A program made the position numbers and the translations under genes. 14,702 nt of DNA from CAZHHH01 sp964532085 (GTDB lineage: Bacteria; Bacteroidota; Bacteroidia; Bacteroidales; Marinilabiliaceae): positions 1 to 14,702 of the forward strand of contig CAZHHH010000068.1 of the NCBI GenBank assembly GCA_964532085.1, in the 5' to 3' direction. Below the pieces are notes generated by a model. It was not told where the DNA came from, did not search any database, and was given only the letters and a program-made list of their open reading frames with translations. Below, in pieces: positions 9,175 to 14,702 of the stretch; the stretch's first letter is position 1, and the number at the start of each line of letters is the position of its first letter.

Positions 9175-10413
9175 ATGCAGAAAAAATTGTTTTTATATTT
9201 AATATCCTTATTCTTAACTCAAATAGCTTTTGCTCAAGTCGATAATAATAGGTTAGTTGATAAACCTAAAGGAGAGTATGATGTAGCTAGTGAAAAACTT
9301 TTTCTCGTTGATTCATTAAGAAAAGAAACTTTTGTCAAAAGAAATAAAAAAAGGGAGATATTTGTAAAAATTTGGTATCCCATTGAAAAAAATGGGAGAG
9401 CTGTTTATGAGAATTTTTTAGAAGATTATCCAACCAAAGAGGTTGCTTCTATCTTTAAGAACATAGGATTAGATAAAAAGCTGGTTAGTGAAATTCAGAA
9501 GACCTATACATATACTTTGAAAGAGGGCTATTCATATTTTGAAGATAAAAAGTTCCCTGTTGTAATATTTAATCCAGGTTTCTATTTTGGAATGTCTGAT
9601 TTTTACACAACTATAATTGAAAATTTAGCAAGCTATGGATATGTAGTTTGTTGTGTTAATCATCCTTACGAGCAACCTTATGTAGAGCAATCTATCGGAA
9701 AACCAGCTAAGTTAAAACGTAAAAAAGCACAGTTGGCATATTTGGATGTTTATTTGGTTGATAAATTTAAAAAATTTGATTTATCAACTCAAGAAAAAAT
9801 TGATGCAGCGACATATCATTATCTTCGAAAGTTAAAGAGATTTGACAAAGTTGTTAAAAGGTGGACAGATGATAATCTTTTTCTTATATCATCCTTGCAA
9901 AATGGGAAGATTAATGGAACTGAACTTCCAGTTTTTGATAATATGGATATTGAAAACATTGGAATTATGGGGCACTCTATCGGAGGTGCAACTGCAGGTA
10001 ATTTATGTTTGGAGCACGAAGAATTAGTTAAAGCTGGTATAAATTTAGACTGTTTTCAGTTTGGGAAAATGATTGATTCTTCCTTAAATGTCCCTTTTAT
10101 GTTAATGCAAAGTGAGCATTATGAGTTATGGAATATTGGAAATTCTGTGGTTTATAGAAATGTTGCAGCAGATTACTATAAAATGGAAGTGAAAAATAGT
10201 AGACATTTTGCATTTAGTGATGCATCTTTTCTTACTCTTATTGAAGAGGATGAAATGAAAGGTATGATTGGAAATATTGATGGAAAAGAAACAATAGAAA
10301 CTATTAATAAGTATATTGTTGACTTTTTTAACTTATATTTATTAGATAAAGAGAGCGAAGTGTTAGGAGTTAAAGTTGATGATGACAAATTTAAGTTTGA
10401 AAAAATAAAATAA
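9175..10413 (+). CDS. Exported alpha/beta hydrolase, PAF-acetylhydrolase-like
   Basis: The 412-residue product has a clear Sec signal peptide (MQKKLFLYLISLFLTQIAFA, likely cleaved before Q21), so it acts in the periplasm or at the outer membrane. The lipase-type nucleophile elbow GHSIGG sits at 266-271 (S268). D292 in the GINLDCF segment and H344 in SRHFAFSD are well placed to complete the triad; order and spacing agree with plasma platelet-activating-factor acetylhydrolases (lipoprotein-associated phospholipase A2). VIFNPGFYFG at 130-139 is the probable oxyanion-hole strand-turn. Family members cleave short or oxidised acyl esters from lipids. In this operon it probably hydrolyses or remodels an ester of the exported lipid; that is inference. 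It starts 25 nt after the C45 gene and is followed after one base by the ligase gene. Confidence 0.85.
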   Translation: MQKKLFLYLISLFLTQIAFAQVDNNRLVDKPKGEYDVASEKLFLVDSLRKETFVKRNKKREIFVKIWYPIEKNGRAVYENFLEDYPTKEVASIFKNIGLDKKLVSEIQKTYTYTLKEGYSYFEDKKFPVVIFNPGFYFGMSDFYTTIIENLASYGYVVCCVNHPYEQPYVEQSIGKPAKLKRKKAQLAYLDVYLVDKFKKFDLSTQEKIDAATYHYLRKLKRFDKVVKRWTDDNLFLISSLQNGKINGTELPVFDNMDIENIGIMGHSIGGATAGNLCLEHEELVKAGINLDCFQFGKMIDSSLNVPFMLMQSEHYELWNIGNSVVYRNVAADYYKMEVKNSRHFAFSDASFLTLIEEDEMKGMIGNIDGKETIETINKYIVDFFNLYLLDKESEVLGVKVDDDKFKFEKIK

Positions 10414-10414
10414 A

Positions 10415-11716
10415 ATGATAACAGAGATATCGCAAAAGTCTATTGAAGAGATAGATAAGTTTCAAAATGAAAAATTGCAAGAGACTCTTAAATATGTAAT
10501 GGATAAATCGCCTTTTTATAAGGAGAGATTTAAAAAGTACAATATATCAGCGATAGTAACAAAGGATGATTTAGTAAAATTGCCTGTTACTACAAAGGAG
10601 GATTTGCAGCGCAGAAATGATGATTTTATCTGTGTTGATAAAAGTGAAATAATAGATTATATAACTACTTCTGGGACTTTGGGAAATCCTGTAACTTTTG
10701 TTACAACTGAAAATGATTTAAATAGATTGGCATTGAATGAATATCTGTCGTTTAGGTGTGCCAATGGTTCTGCAGAAGATATTTATCATTTGATGGTAAC
10801 AATTGATAGGCGTTTTATGGCTGGTTTAGCTTACTTCTTAGGATTGCGTAAGTTGGGTGCAGGTATTGTTAGAGTTGGGCCTGGAAATCCGGGTTTGCAA
10901 TTTGACACAATACAACGAGTTGCGCCAACTGTACTTGTTACAATACCCTCTTTTTTGCTAAAACTTATTGAATATGCTGAGGAAAATAATATCGATTATA
11001 AAAATACTACAATAAAATCAGCAGTTTGTATCGGTGAACCTATTCGAGATAAAGAGTTGAACTTGAGTAAATTGGGGCAAAAAATAAAGGATAAGTGGGA
11101 TATTGATTTGTATTCAACTTATGCCTCAACTGAAATGGGTGCAGCTTTCACCGAATGCGAAGAGGGAAAGGGTGGACATTTAATCCCTGAAATGCTTATT
11201 GTGGAGTTTTTGGACGAAAATAATATGCCTGTAAAAGAGGGGGAGATTGGTGAAGTAGCCATTACAAACCTTGGGATTGAAGCTATGCCATTAATCCGAT
11301 TTAAAACTGGGGATATGTGCTATCATTATACAGAAAAGTGTGGATGTGGAAGAAGCTCACTGCGTGTTGGCCCAATAATTGGTCGAAAAAATCAGATGAT
11401 AAAATATAAAGGAACCACCTTGTTCCCACAATCTTTTTATGATATTTTAAATGACATTAAAGGTGTGGAAAGCTATGTGGTTGAAGTGTCTACAAATAGC
11501 ATTGATACAGATGATGTCTGTGTTAAAGTAGGTAGTTTTGATAATTCTGAAGAGTTTGAGAAAAAGATAAAAGATCATTTTAGAGCAAAGCTAAGAGTGG
11601 CACCATCAATCAGAATTATGAATCCAGAGGATGTAGATAAGATTAGAAATAACGAAAATAGCAGAAAACCTATTACTTATATCGATTACAGGAATGGTAA
11701 CAAAAGAGATAATTGA
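10415..11716 (+). CDS. PaaK-like acyl/aryl adenylating ligase (ANL superfamily)
   Basis: The protein of 433 residues has the short length of phenylacetate-CoA ligases. The P-loop-like motif reads TTSGTLGNP (84-92), the adenine-binding motif STYASTEMG is at 234-242, the ribose-binding aspartate is in FKTGD (296-300), a cysteine cluster CGCGR (309-313) is as in PaaK, and the C-terminal domain carries a candidate catalytic lysine at K418 (NSRKPI). Family members convert an aromatic or other carboxylic acid to the acyl-AMP and then to a CoA or ACP thioester. In aryl-polyene and dialkylresorcinol clusters a related enzyme activates the aryl starter, so that role is the first hypothesis; loading a fatty acid for the neighbouring acyltransferases is the alternative. 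It starts one base after the previous stop and its 3' end overlaps the next gene by 23 nt. Confidence 0.87.
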   Translation: MITEISQKSIEEIDKFQNEKLQETLKYVMDKSPFYKERFKKYNISAIVTKDDLVKLPVTTKEDLQRRNDDFICVDKSEIIDYITTSGTLGNPVTFVTTENDLNRLALNEYLSFRCANGSAEDIYHLMVTIDRRFMAGLAYFLGLRKLGAGIVRVGPGNPGLQFDTIQRVAPTVLVTIPSFLLKLIEYAEENNIDYKNTTIKSAVCIGEPIRDKELNLSKLGQKIKDKWDIDLYSTYASTEMGAAFTECEEGKGGHLIPEMLIVEFLDENNMPVKEGEIGEVAITNLGIEAMPLIRFKTGDMCYHYTEKCGCGRSSLRVGPIIGRKNQMIKYKGTTLFPQSFYDILNDIKGVESYVVEVSTNSIDTDDVCVKVGSFDNSEEFEKKIKDHFRAKLRVAPSIRIMNPEDVDKIRNNENSRKPITYIDYRNGNKRDN

Positions 11717-12842
11717 CAAGTTTGATGTTGTTAGGCCTTACAATGATATCGAAGCAGAAGAGGTTATAGAAAGAATTCTCAAAGAGAAGAATTTTTTCAA
11801 TATTTTAAAATTTTTGGGTGGGGATGATAACGTTGAGAAATTTTTAGAAGACCTTAAAAATCTAAAAACTGTGGAAGAGTTTCAAAATGTTTTTTCCAAT
11901 TATGCTGTAGAAAAAATAGTTGAAATGACTATGACTAGTTTTGAATATAGTGGAATTGAAAACATAGATGTAAAAGGTAACTATCTCTTTGTTGCAAACC
12001 ACAGAGATATTGTATTGGATTCTGCCTTGATGCAATATGCATTAGTTAAAAATAATCATAAAACATCGCAAATTACATTTGGGAGCAATCTAATGTCTTC
12101 TCAACTTATTGTTGATTTGGGAAAAATTAACAAGATGTTTACGCTTTATAGAGGTGGAAATAGACTAGAACAGTATAAAAATGCCATACTGCACTCTGCA
12201 TATATTTATGATGTTATTAATAATAAAAAAGAGTCTGTATGGATTGCACAACGCGATGGGCGTACAAAAGATGGAAATGATAAAACACAAATAAGCTTGC
12301 TCAAAATGTTTGCGTTAACAGCAGAGAATCCTATTGAAAGATTAGAAAAACTGAATATTGTGCCTGTAATAATTTCGTATGAATATGAGCCGTGCGATAT
12401 TGAAAAGACATTTGAATTATATGTTAAAGAGAAAACAGGAAGTTATATAAAGAGTAAAAATGAAGATTTTAATAGCGTATTAGCAGGAATTAGAGGTAGA
12501 AAAGGGAAGGTTTCCCTCTCTTTTGGAAAGCCTTTAAATGAATTTATTAAAGAGATTAATAAGGAGCCAATATCTGAAAATGAGAAGTTTATAAAAATAG
12601 CTCAAGAGATTGATATACAAGTGTACAAAAATTACAAATTGAAGAAGACCAATTATATTGCTTATGATATTTTAAATAAAAGTGAAAAATTTAAAGAGTT
12701 ATACAGTGCATCTGATTTGTCTGATTTTAAGAGGTATATGGATGAGAAGCTGGAGGTTGTTGAGGGAGAATATGAAGATTTAAAGAAAATTTTTCTAAAT
12801 ATTTATGGCAATCCTGTTTATAATTTTTTAACTTGCATTTAA
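11694..12842 (+). CDS. Glycerolipid-type acyltransferase of the Bacteroidota cytosolic family
   Basis: This 382-residue protein has no signal peptide or membrane helix. Residues 95-230 carry acyltransferase blocks: ANHRDIVLDSAL at 101-112 (block 1), TLYRGG at 150-155 (block 2), WIAQRDGRTKDG at 183-194 (block 3, in place of the usual FPEG-R-S), and VPVIISYEYEP at 223-233 (block 4). In block 1 the spacing from H103 to the conserved downstream acid D109 is five residues rather than the four of PlsB and PlsC; D105 is an alternative partner. An N-terminal helical extension of about 90 residues and a C-terminal region from about 280 rich in charged helices flank the domain. It is the second acyltransferase in the operon, separate from the PlsC domain of the exporter, and may add a second acyl chain. 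It overlaps the ligase gene by 23 nt, indicating coupled translation. Confidence 0.8.
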   Translation: MVTKEIIDKFDVVRPYNDIEAEEVIERILKEKNFFNILKFLGGDDNVEKFLEDLKNLKTVEEFQNVFSNYAVEKIVEMTMTSFEYSGIENIDVKGNYLFVANHRDIVLDSALMQYALVKNNHKTSQITFGSNLMSSQLIVDLGKINKMFTLYRGGNRLEQYKNAILHSAYIYDVINNKKESVWIAQRDGRTKDGNDKTQISLLKMFALTAENPIERLEKLNIVPVIISYEYEPCDIEKTFELYVKEKTGSYIKSKNEDFNSVLAGIRGRKGKVSLSFGKPLNEFIKEINKEPISENEKFIKIAQEIDIQVYKNYKLKKTNYIAYDILNKSEKFKELYSASDLSDFKRYMDEKLEVVEGEYEDLKKIFLNIYGNPVYNFLTCI

Positions 12843-12868
12843 TTATAAAATCTAAAAATAAAATTATT

Positions 12869-13432
12869 ATGAGAACAATTTTCACATTGGCATTTATGCT
12901 GTTTACAGTTGCATCTTTTTCACAAAAGGTTGTAATAAAAGAGGGAAAACTAAATGAATTAAAAGGAGTTGAAGTAGTTAATCTTGAGTTTACTTTTGAG
13001 AACACAACAGTAGGAAAAATGACTGAAGAGGACTATATAGCAAGGAAAAAAGGAGACTCCGAAAATGGTGAGAGATGGGAAAATGCTTGGCACTCTGACA
13101 AAACAGATAAATTTGAGCCTGGATTTATTGAGTTATTTAATAAGTATTCTGACAATTTGAAAATCAGAAATGACGAAAGTGCAGAGTATATAATGATTGT
13201 TAACACTTATTTTTTAGAGCCAGGATTTAATATTGGAGTAAAAGCTAAGCCATCTTTAATTAGTACGACAATTTCTATTGTTGAAAAAAATAATAGAGAT
13301 AATAAGATTGTGGTAATAGAAACAATTAAAGGTAAAGGAATGGCAGTTCCTGATACGGGTTATCGAATTAGAGGTGCTTATGCCAAAACAGGTAAGACGT
13401 TAGGAAAATATTTTACGAAAAAGATAAAGTAA
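12869..13432 (+). CDS. Small secreted protein of unknown function
   Basis: I choose ATG 12869, giving 187 residues, because it opens directly with a Sec signal peptide (MRTIFTLAFMLFTVASFS, probable cleavage before Q19). A possible TTG start at 12833 would put twelve charged or polar residues before the signal and overlap the previous gene. The mature part looks like an alpha/beta protein: a polar segment with a conserved-looking GFIELFNKY stretch, a YIMIVNTYFLEPGFNIG strand (about 110-126), and a C-terminal YRIRGAYAKTGKTLGKYF helix. I recognise the style of Bacteroidota periplasmic proteins but no named family. It is 26 nt after the acyltransferase gene and is followed by the operon terminator, so it is the last gene of the unit and probably acts in the envelope with the exported product. 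Confidence 0.78.
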   Translation: MRTIFTLAFMLFTVASFSQKVVIKEGKLNELKGVEVVNLEFTFENTTVGKMTEEDYIARKKGDSENGERWENAWHSDKTDKFEPGFIELFNKYSDNLKIRNDESAEYIMIVNTYFLEPGFNIGVKAKPSLISTTISIVEKNNRDNKIVVIETIKGKGMAVPDTGYRIRGAYAKTGKTLGKYFTKKIK

Positions 13433-13437
13433 TTTAA

Positions 13438-13471
13438 AATAAAAATCCCTCACTTAGAGGGATTTTTTCTT
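13438..13471. repeat. Left copy of terminator-containing direct repeat
   Basis: The first 19 bases (13438-13456) recur perfectly at 13918-13936, and the similarity continues for about 15 more bases with four mismatches. This copy contains the intact terminator stem. The two copies flank the whole intergenic repeat element. Confidence 0.8.
13441..13467 (+). terminator. Intrinsic terminator of the ten-gene operon
   Basis: An 11-bp perfect stem (aaaaatccctc, 13441-13451, paired with 13457-13467) encloses a 5-nt loop and ends in a run of six T. It lies 9 nt after the last stop codon. The A/T symmetry of the arms means it could also work on the opposite strand. Confidence 0.9.
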
Positions 13472-13481
13472 GTCTTCCGCA
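13468..13481 (+). repeat. Left terminal inverted repeat, 14 bp
   Basis: tcttgtcttccgca is the exact reverse complement of 13903-13916. The match stops on both sides (13482 does not pair with 13902, and 13467 does not pair with 13917). Confidence 0.85.
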
Positions 13482-13544
13482 TTGGAACTTCCTGAAACAG
13501 ATGAACATCTTGTTTATATCTGATATATCACATTCAACCCACTT
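13479..13544 (+). repeat. Left copy of hairpin-bearing direct repeat
   Basis: Bases 13479-13512 align without gaps to 13823-13856 with 26 of 34 identities, and a 12-base identical block follows (ttcaacccactt, 13533-13544 versus 13870-13881). This copy can form GGA/TCC (13484-13486 with 13490-13492) and AGATG/CATCT (13499-13503 with 13506-13510). A perfect 10-bp palindrome tgatatatca is at 13521-13530. Confidence 0.7.
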
Positions 13545-13752
13545 TGGGGTTGGTTTGCATTGAGTTATCTACCCCGTAATAAATTACGGGGTTATCCATA
13601 TTTTACCCCATTTGGGGTGATTTTCAATACGTAAAATTAAATTATGCAAAAAGTACGTTATGTACATCAACACCGAATGGTGTTATATGTTACTAACCCC
13701 ATAATTCATTATGGGGGTAATGATCTCTTAACACCAACCCCGTAGTGGGTTG
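13535..13752. repeat. Array of six short palindromes
   Basis: Six perfect inverted repeats occur in about 218 bp: 13535-13552 (6-bp arms caaccc), 13571-13592 (10-bp arms accccgtaat, 2-nt centre), 13605-13618 (6-bp arms acccca), 13669-13684 (6-bp arms aacacc), 13697-13716 (9-bp arms ccccataat, 2-nt centre) and 13735-13752 (6-bp arms caaccc). All arms are C-rich 5' and G-rich 3', although the surrounding sequence is very AT-rich, and the arms differ from one another while staying complementary. Arrays of this style occur near REP-type elements in Bacteroidota. No coding potential is seen. Confidence 0.8.
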
Positions 13753-13822
13753 TACTAATAATGCTAATAATATTTAACACCGTCTTGTGAAAAATATATA
13801 TTTATTTTATTTTTTGAATTCT

Positions 13823-13882
13823 GCATTGGGATACCCAGAAACAGATAATTATCTTGGTAAGTGGCTGATTTCAACCCACTTA
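13823..13882 (+). repeat. Right copy of hairpin-bearing direct repeat
   Basis: This is the second copy of the sequence at 13479-13544. It forms GGG/CCC (13828-13830 with 13834-13836) and AGATA/TATCT (13843-13847 with 13850-13854), so both helices persist although their bases have changed. A further 7-bp stem pairs 13858-13864 (taagtgg) with 13876-13882 (ccactta). Confidence 0.7.
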
Positions 13883-13902
13883 GCTTCGGTGTCTCAAAGA
13901 TG

Positions 13903-13916
13903 TGCGGAAGACAAGA
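13903..13916 (-). repeat. Right terminal inverted repeat, 14 bp
   Basis: tgcggaagacaaga is the exact reverse complement of 13468-13481 and marks the right boundary of the candidate element. Confidence 0.85.
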
Positions 13917-13917
13917 G

Positions 13918-13952
13918 AATAAAAATCCCTCACTTATAAAGATTTGTTCTTT
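13918..13952. repeat. Right copy of terminator-containing direct repeat, partly decayed
   Basis: The first 19 bases match 13438-13456 exactly; the rest matches with a few substitutions. These destroy most of the terminator stem and leave only aaatc/gattt (13923-13927 with 13941-13945). Read on the - strand, this remaining stem is followed by a T-rich stretch, so it may act as a weak terminator for the convergent nitroreductase gene, whose stop codon is at 13957. Confidence 0.65.
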
Positions 13953-13956
13953 AACC

Positions 13957-14702
13957 TTATAGGAACCCTTGTTTCTTCAAAGTCTCCAATAGAACTTCAC
14001 TAAATTTAACGCTACTCTCTTTTGGATACCTAACATCAGTAAACACTTGTGCCAATGTCTCTTTGTTATTCTGTTTTATAAACTCTTTATACTCCTCAAT
14101 AGACTCTTTCTCTTCAAAATATTCATCAATCTTAGCTGGGGTATAGTTATTATACTTTTCATAATGAATAACAGCTTCGAGCGGTAATCTCTCTGTAAGT
14201 TCTGGTGTTTCAGCTGGATAGCCAATGGTCAAAGTAGTTATTGGAATTACTCCTCTTGGCAGGTCAAGAATTTCAATAATCTTATCAGCTGTATATGATG
14301 TTGTACCTAAGTAGCAAACGCCCATTCCCATAGCTTCTGCCGAAACTACAATGTTTTGTGCAACAATAACTGCATCTATGGCAGCAGTTATAAATGATTG
14401 AAAATTATCAAATCCCGGCTCAGCTTTTCTCTCTTTGCACCAAATCGAAAATCGGTTCACATCAGCACAAATTGTTAAAACCAAAGGAGCCTCTGTTACC
14501 ATTGGTTGATTAAAATGTGCTGGAGCAAGTGCTTTTTTCTCATCCTCGCCTTGGGTTACAACTATTGAATAAAGTTGCATATTGCCAGTGTTAGATGCTC
14601 TAATACCAGCAGTTAGTAGCTTTTCTAATTTGTTTTGGTCAATATCCTTTGATGAATACTTCCTTATTGAACGATGGTTTTCTAGTAGATTTTGTGTTGT
14701 CA
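13957..14702 (-). CDS. Nitroreductase-family (NfsA/FRP-like) flavoprotein, 5'-partial
   Basis: The - strand frame runs to the right edge, giving 247 visible residues; the true start is outside the window. The ATG at 14580 is internal, because coding sequence upstream of it carries the family N-terminus (ENHRSIRKYSSKDI, then ASNTGNMQLYSIV). HRSIRKY and the ASNTGN segment correspond to the FMN-binding Arg/Ser region of NfsA-like nitro/flavin reductases, AMGMGVCYLG corresponds to the conserved central loop, and TIGYPAE is the usual family signature after the flavin-binding core. The C-terminal 50 residues are a charged helical extension (RYPKESSVKF) as in NfsA-type proteins. It would be a cytoplasmic NAD(P)H-dependent FMN oxidoreductase. 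It is convergent to the lipid operon and separated by the 524-bp repeat region, so a functional link is not implied. Confidence 0.88.
   Translation of the reverse strand, partial: TTQNLLENHRSIRKYSSKDIDQNKLEKLLTAGIRASNTGNMQLYSIVVTQGEDEKKALAPAHFNQPMVTEAPLVLTICADVNRFSIWCKERKAEPGFDNFQSFITAAIDAVIVAQNIVVSAEAMGMGVCYLGTTSYTADKIIEILDLPRGVIPITTLTIGYPAETPELTERLPLEAVIHYEKYNNYTPAKIDEYFEEKESIEEYKEFIKQNNKETLAQVFTDVRYPKESSVKFSEVLLETLKKQGFL

Larger units (their letters stand above)
13468..13916. mobile_element. Candidate non-autonomous palindromic element (REP/RAYT-like), no transposase
   Basis: This 449-bp stretch is bounded by a perfect 14-bp inverted repeat and contains no reading frame of useful length. 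Inside are two diverged copies of a hairpin-bearing sequence near each end and an array of six short palindromes in the middle. It sits between convergent genes and is flanked by a direct repeat of about 34 bp that carries the operon terminator. The layout resembles small elements mobilised in trans by REP-associated tyrosine transposases, or a MITE. A structured RNA or a relic of tandem duplication are alternatives. No transposase fragment is visible, so the mobile interpretation is inference. Confidence 0.5.

Noticed and set aside
9842..10027. Second + strand frame inside the alpha/beta hydrolase gene
   Set aside because: It overlaps the nucleophile-elbow region of a well-supported gene and encodes no recognisable motif.
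12833..12868. Upstream TTG start for the small secreted protein
   Set aside because: It would place a polar, charged segment ahead of a clean signal peptide that begins at ATG 12869.
13535..13752. CRISPR array
   Set aside because: The palindromes differ in sequence and spacing; there are no identical direct repeats with uniform spacers and no cas genes.
14578..14580. ATG on the - strand as the nitroreductase start
   Set aside because: In-frame sequence upstream encodes the family's conserved N-terminal HRSIRKY region, so this methionine is internal.

Overview
The window is AT-rich, tightly packed DNA most consistent with a member of the Bacteroidota. The reasons are the absence of consistent Shine-Dalgarno spacing, Bacteroidota-style protein families, and a trifunctional MMPL/acyltransferase/methyltransferase polypeptide of a kind I recall from that phylum. 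Genus cannot be determined from this sequence.

Region 1 (1-13432, + strand) is one apparent operon of ten genes. Neighbours overlap by up to 23 nt or are separated by at most 26 nt. The first gene is cut by the left edge. The content matches the accessory half of an aryl-polyene/flexirubin-type lipid gene cluster. In order it holds: a probable envelope lipoprotein (partial), a FabZ/ApeI-like hot-dog dehydratase, a GT2 glycosyltransferase fused to DUF2062, an MMPL exporter fused to a PlsC acyltransferase and a SAM methyltransferase, a CrtI/RetSat-like FAD oxidoreductase, a C45-family Ntn acyltransferase/hydrolase, an exported alpha/beta hydrolase, a PaaK-like acyl-adenylating ligase, a second atypical glycerolipid-type acyltransferase, and a small secreted protein of unknown function. 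No ketosynthase, ketoreductase or acyl carrier protein is visible; I infer they lie upstream of the left edge. A plausible division of labour is that the ligase activates an aryl or acyl starter, the dehydratase takes part in chain building, the FAD enzyme desaturates or oxidises the product, the GT2 and two acyltransferases conjugate it to a lipid or sugar head, the MMPL protein moves it across the inner membrane, and the exported C45 and alpha/beta hydrolase proteins trim or transfer acyl groups in the periplasm. That scheme is inference.

Region 2 (13433-13956) has no gene. It begins with a strong intrinsic terminator and then contains a dense, nested repeat structure. A 14-bp perfect inverted repeat encloses about 420 bp that holds two diverged copies of a hairpin-forming sequence, showing two base-pair-preserving substitutions, and an array of six short palindromes mostly with CCCC/GGGG-type arms. 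The whole is flanked by a direct repeat containing the terminator. It resembles a non-autonomous palindromic (REP/RAYT-like) element or a structured non-coding element and is the least explained part of the window.

Region 3 (13957-14702, - strand) is a nitroreductase-family gene convergent to the operon; its N-terminus is cut by the right edge.
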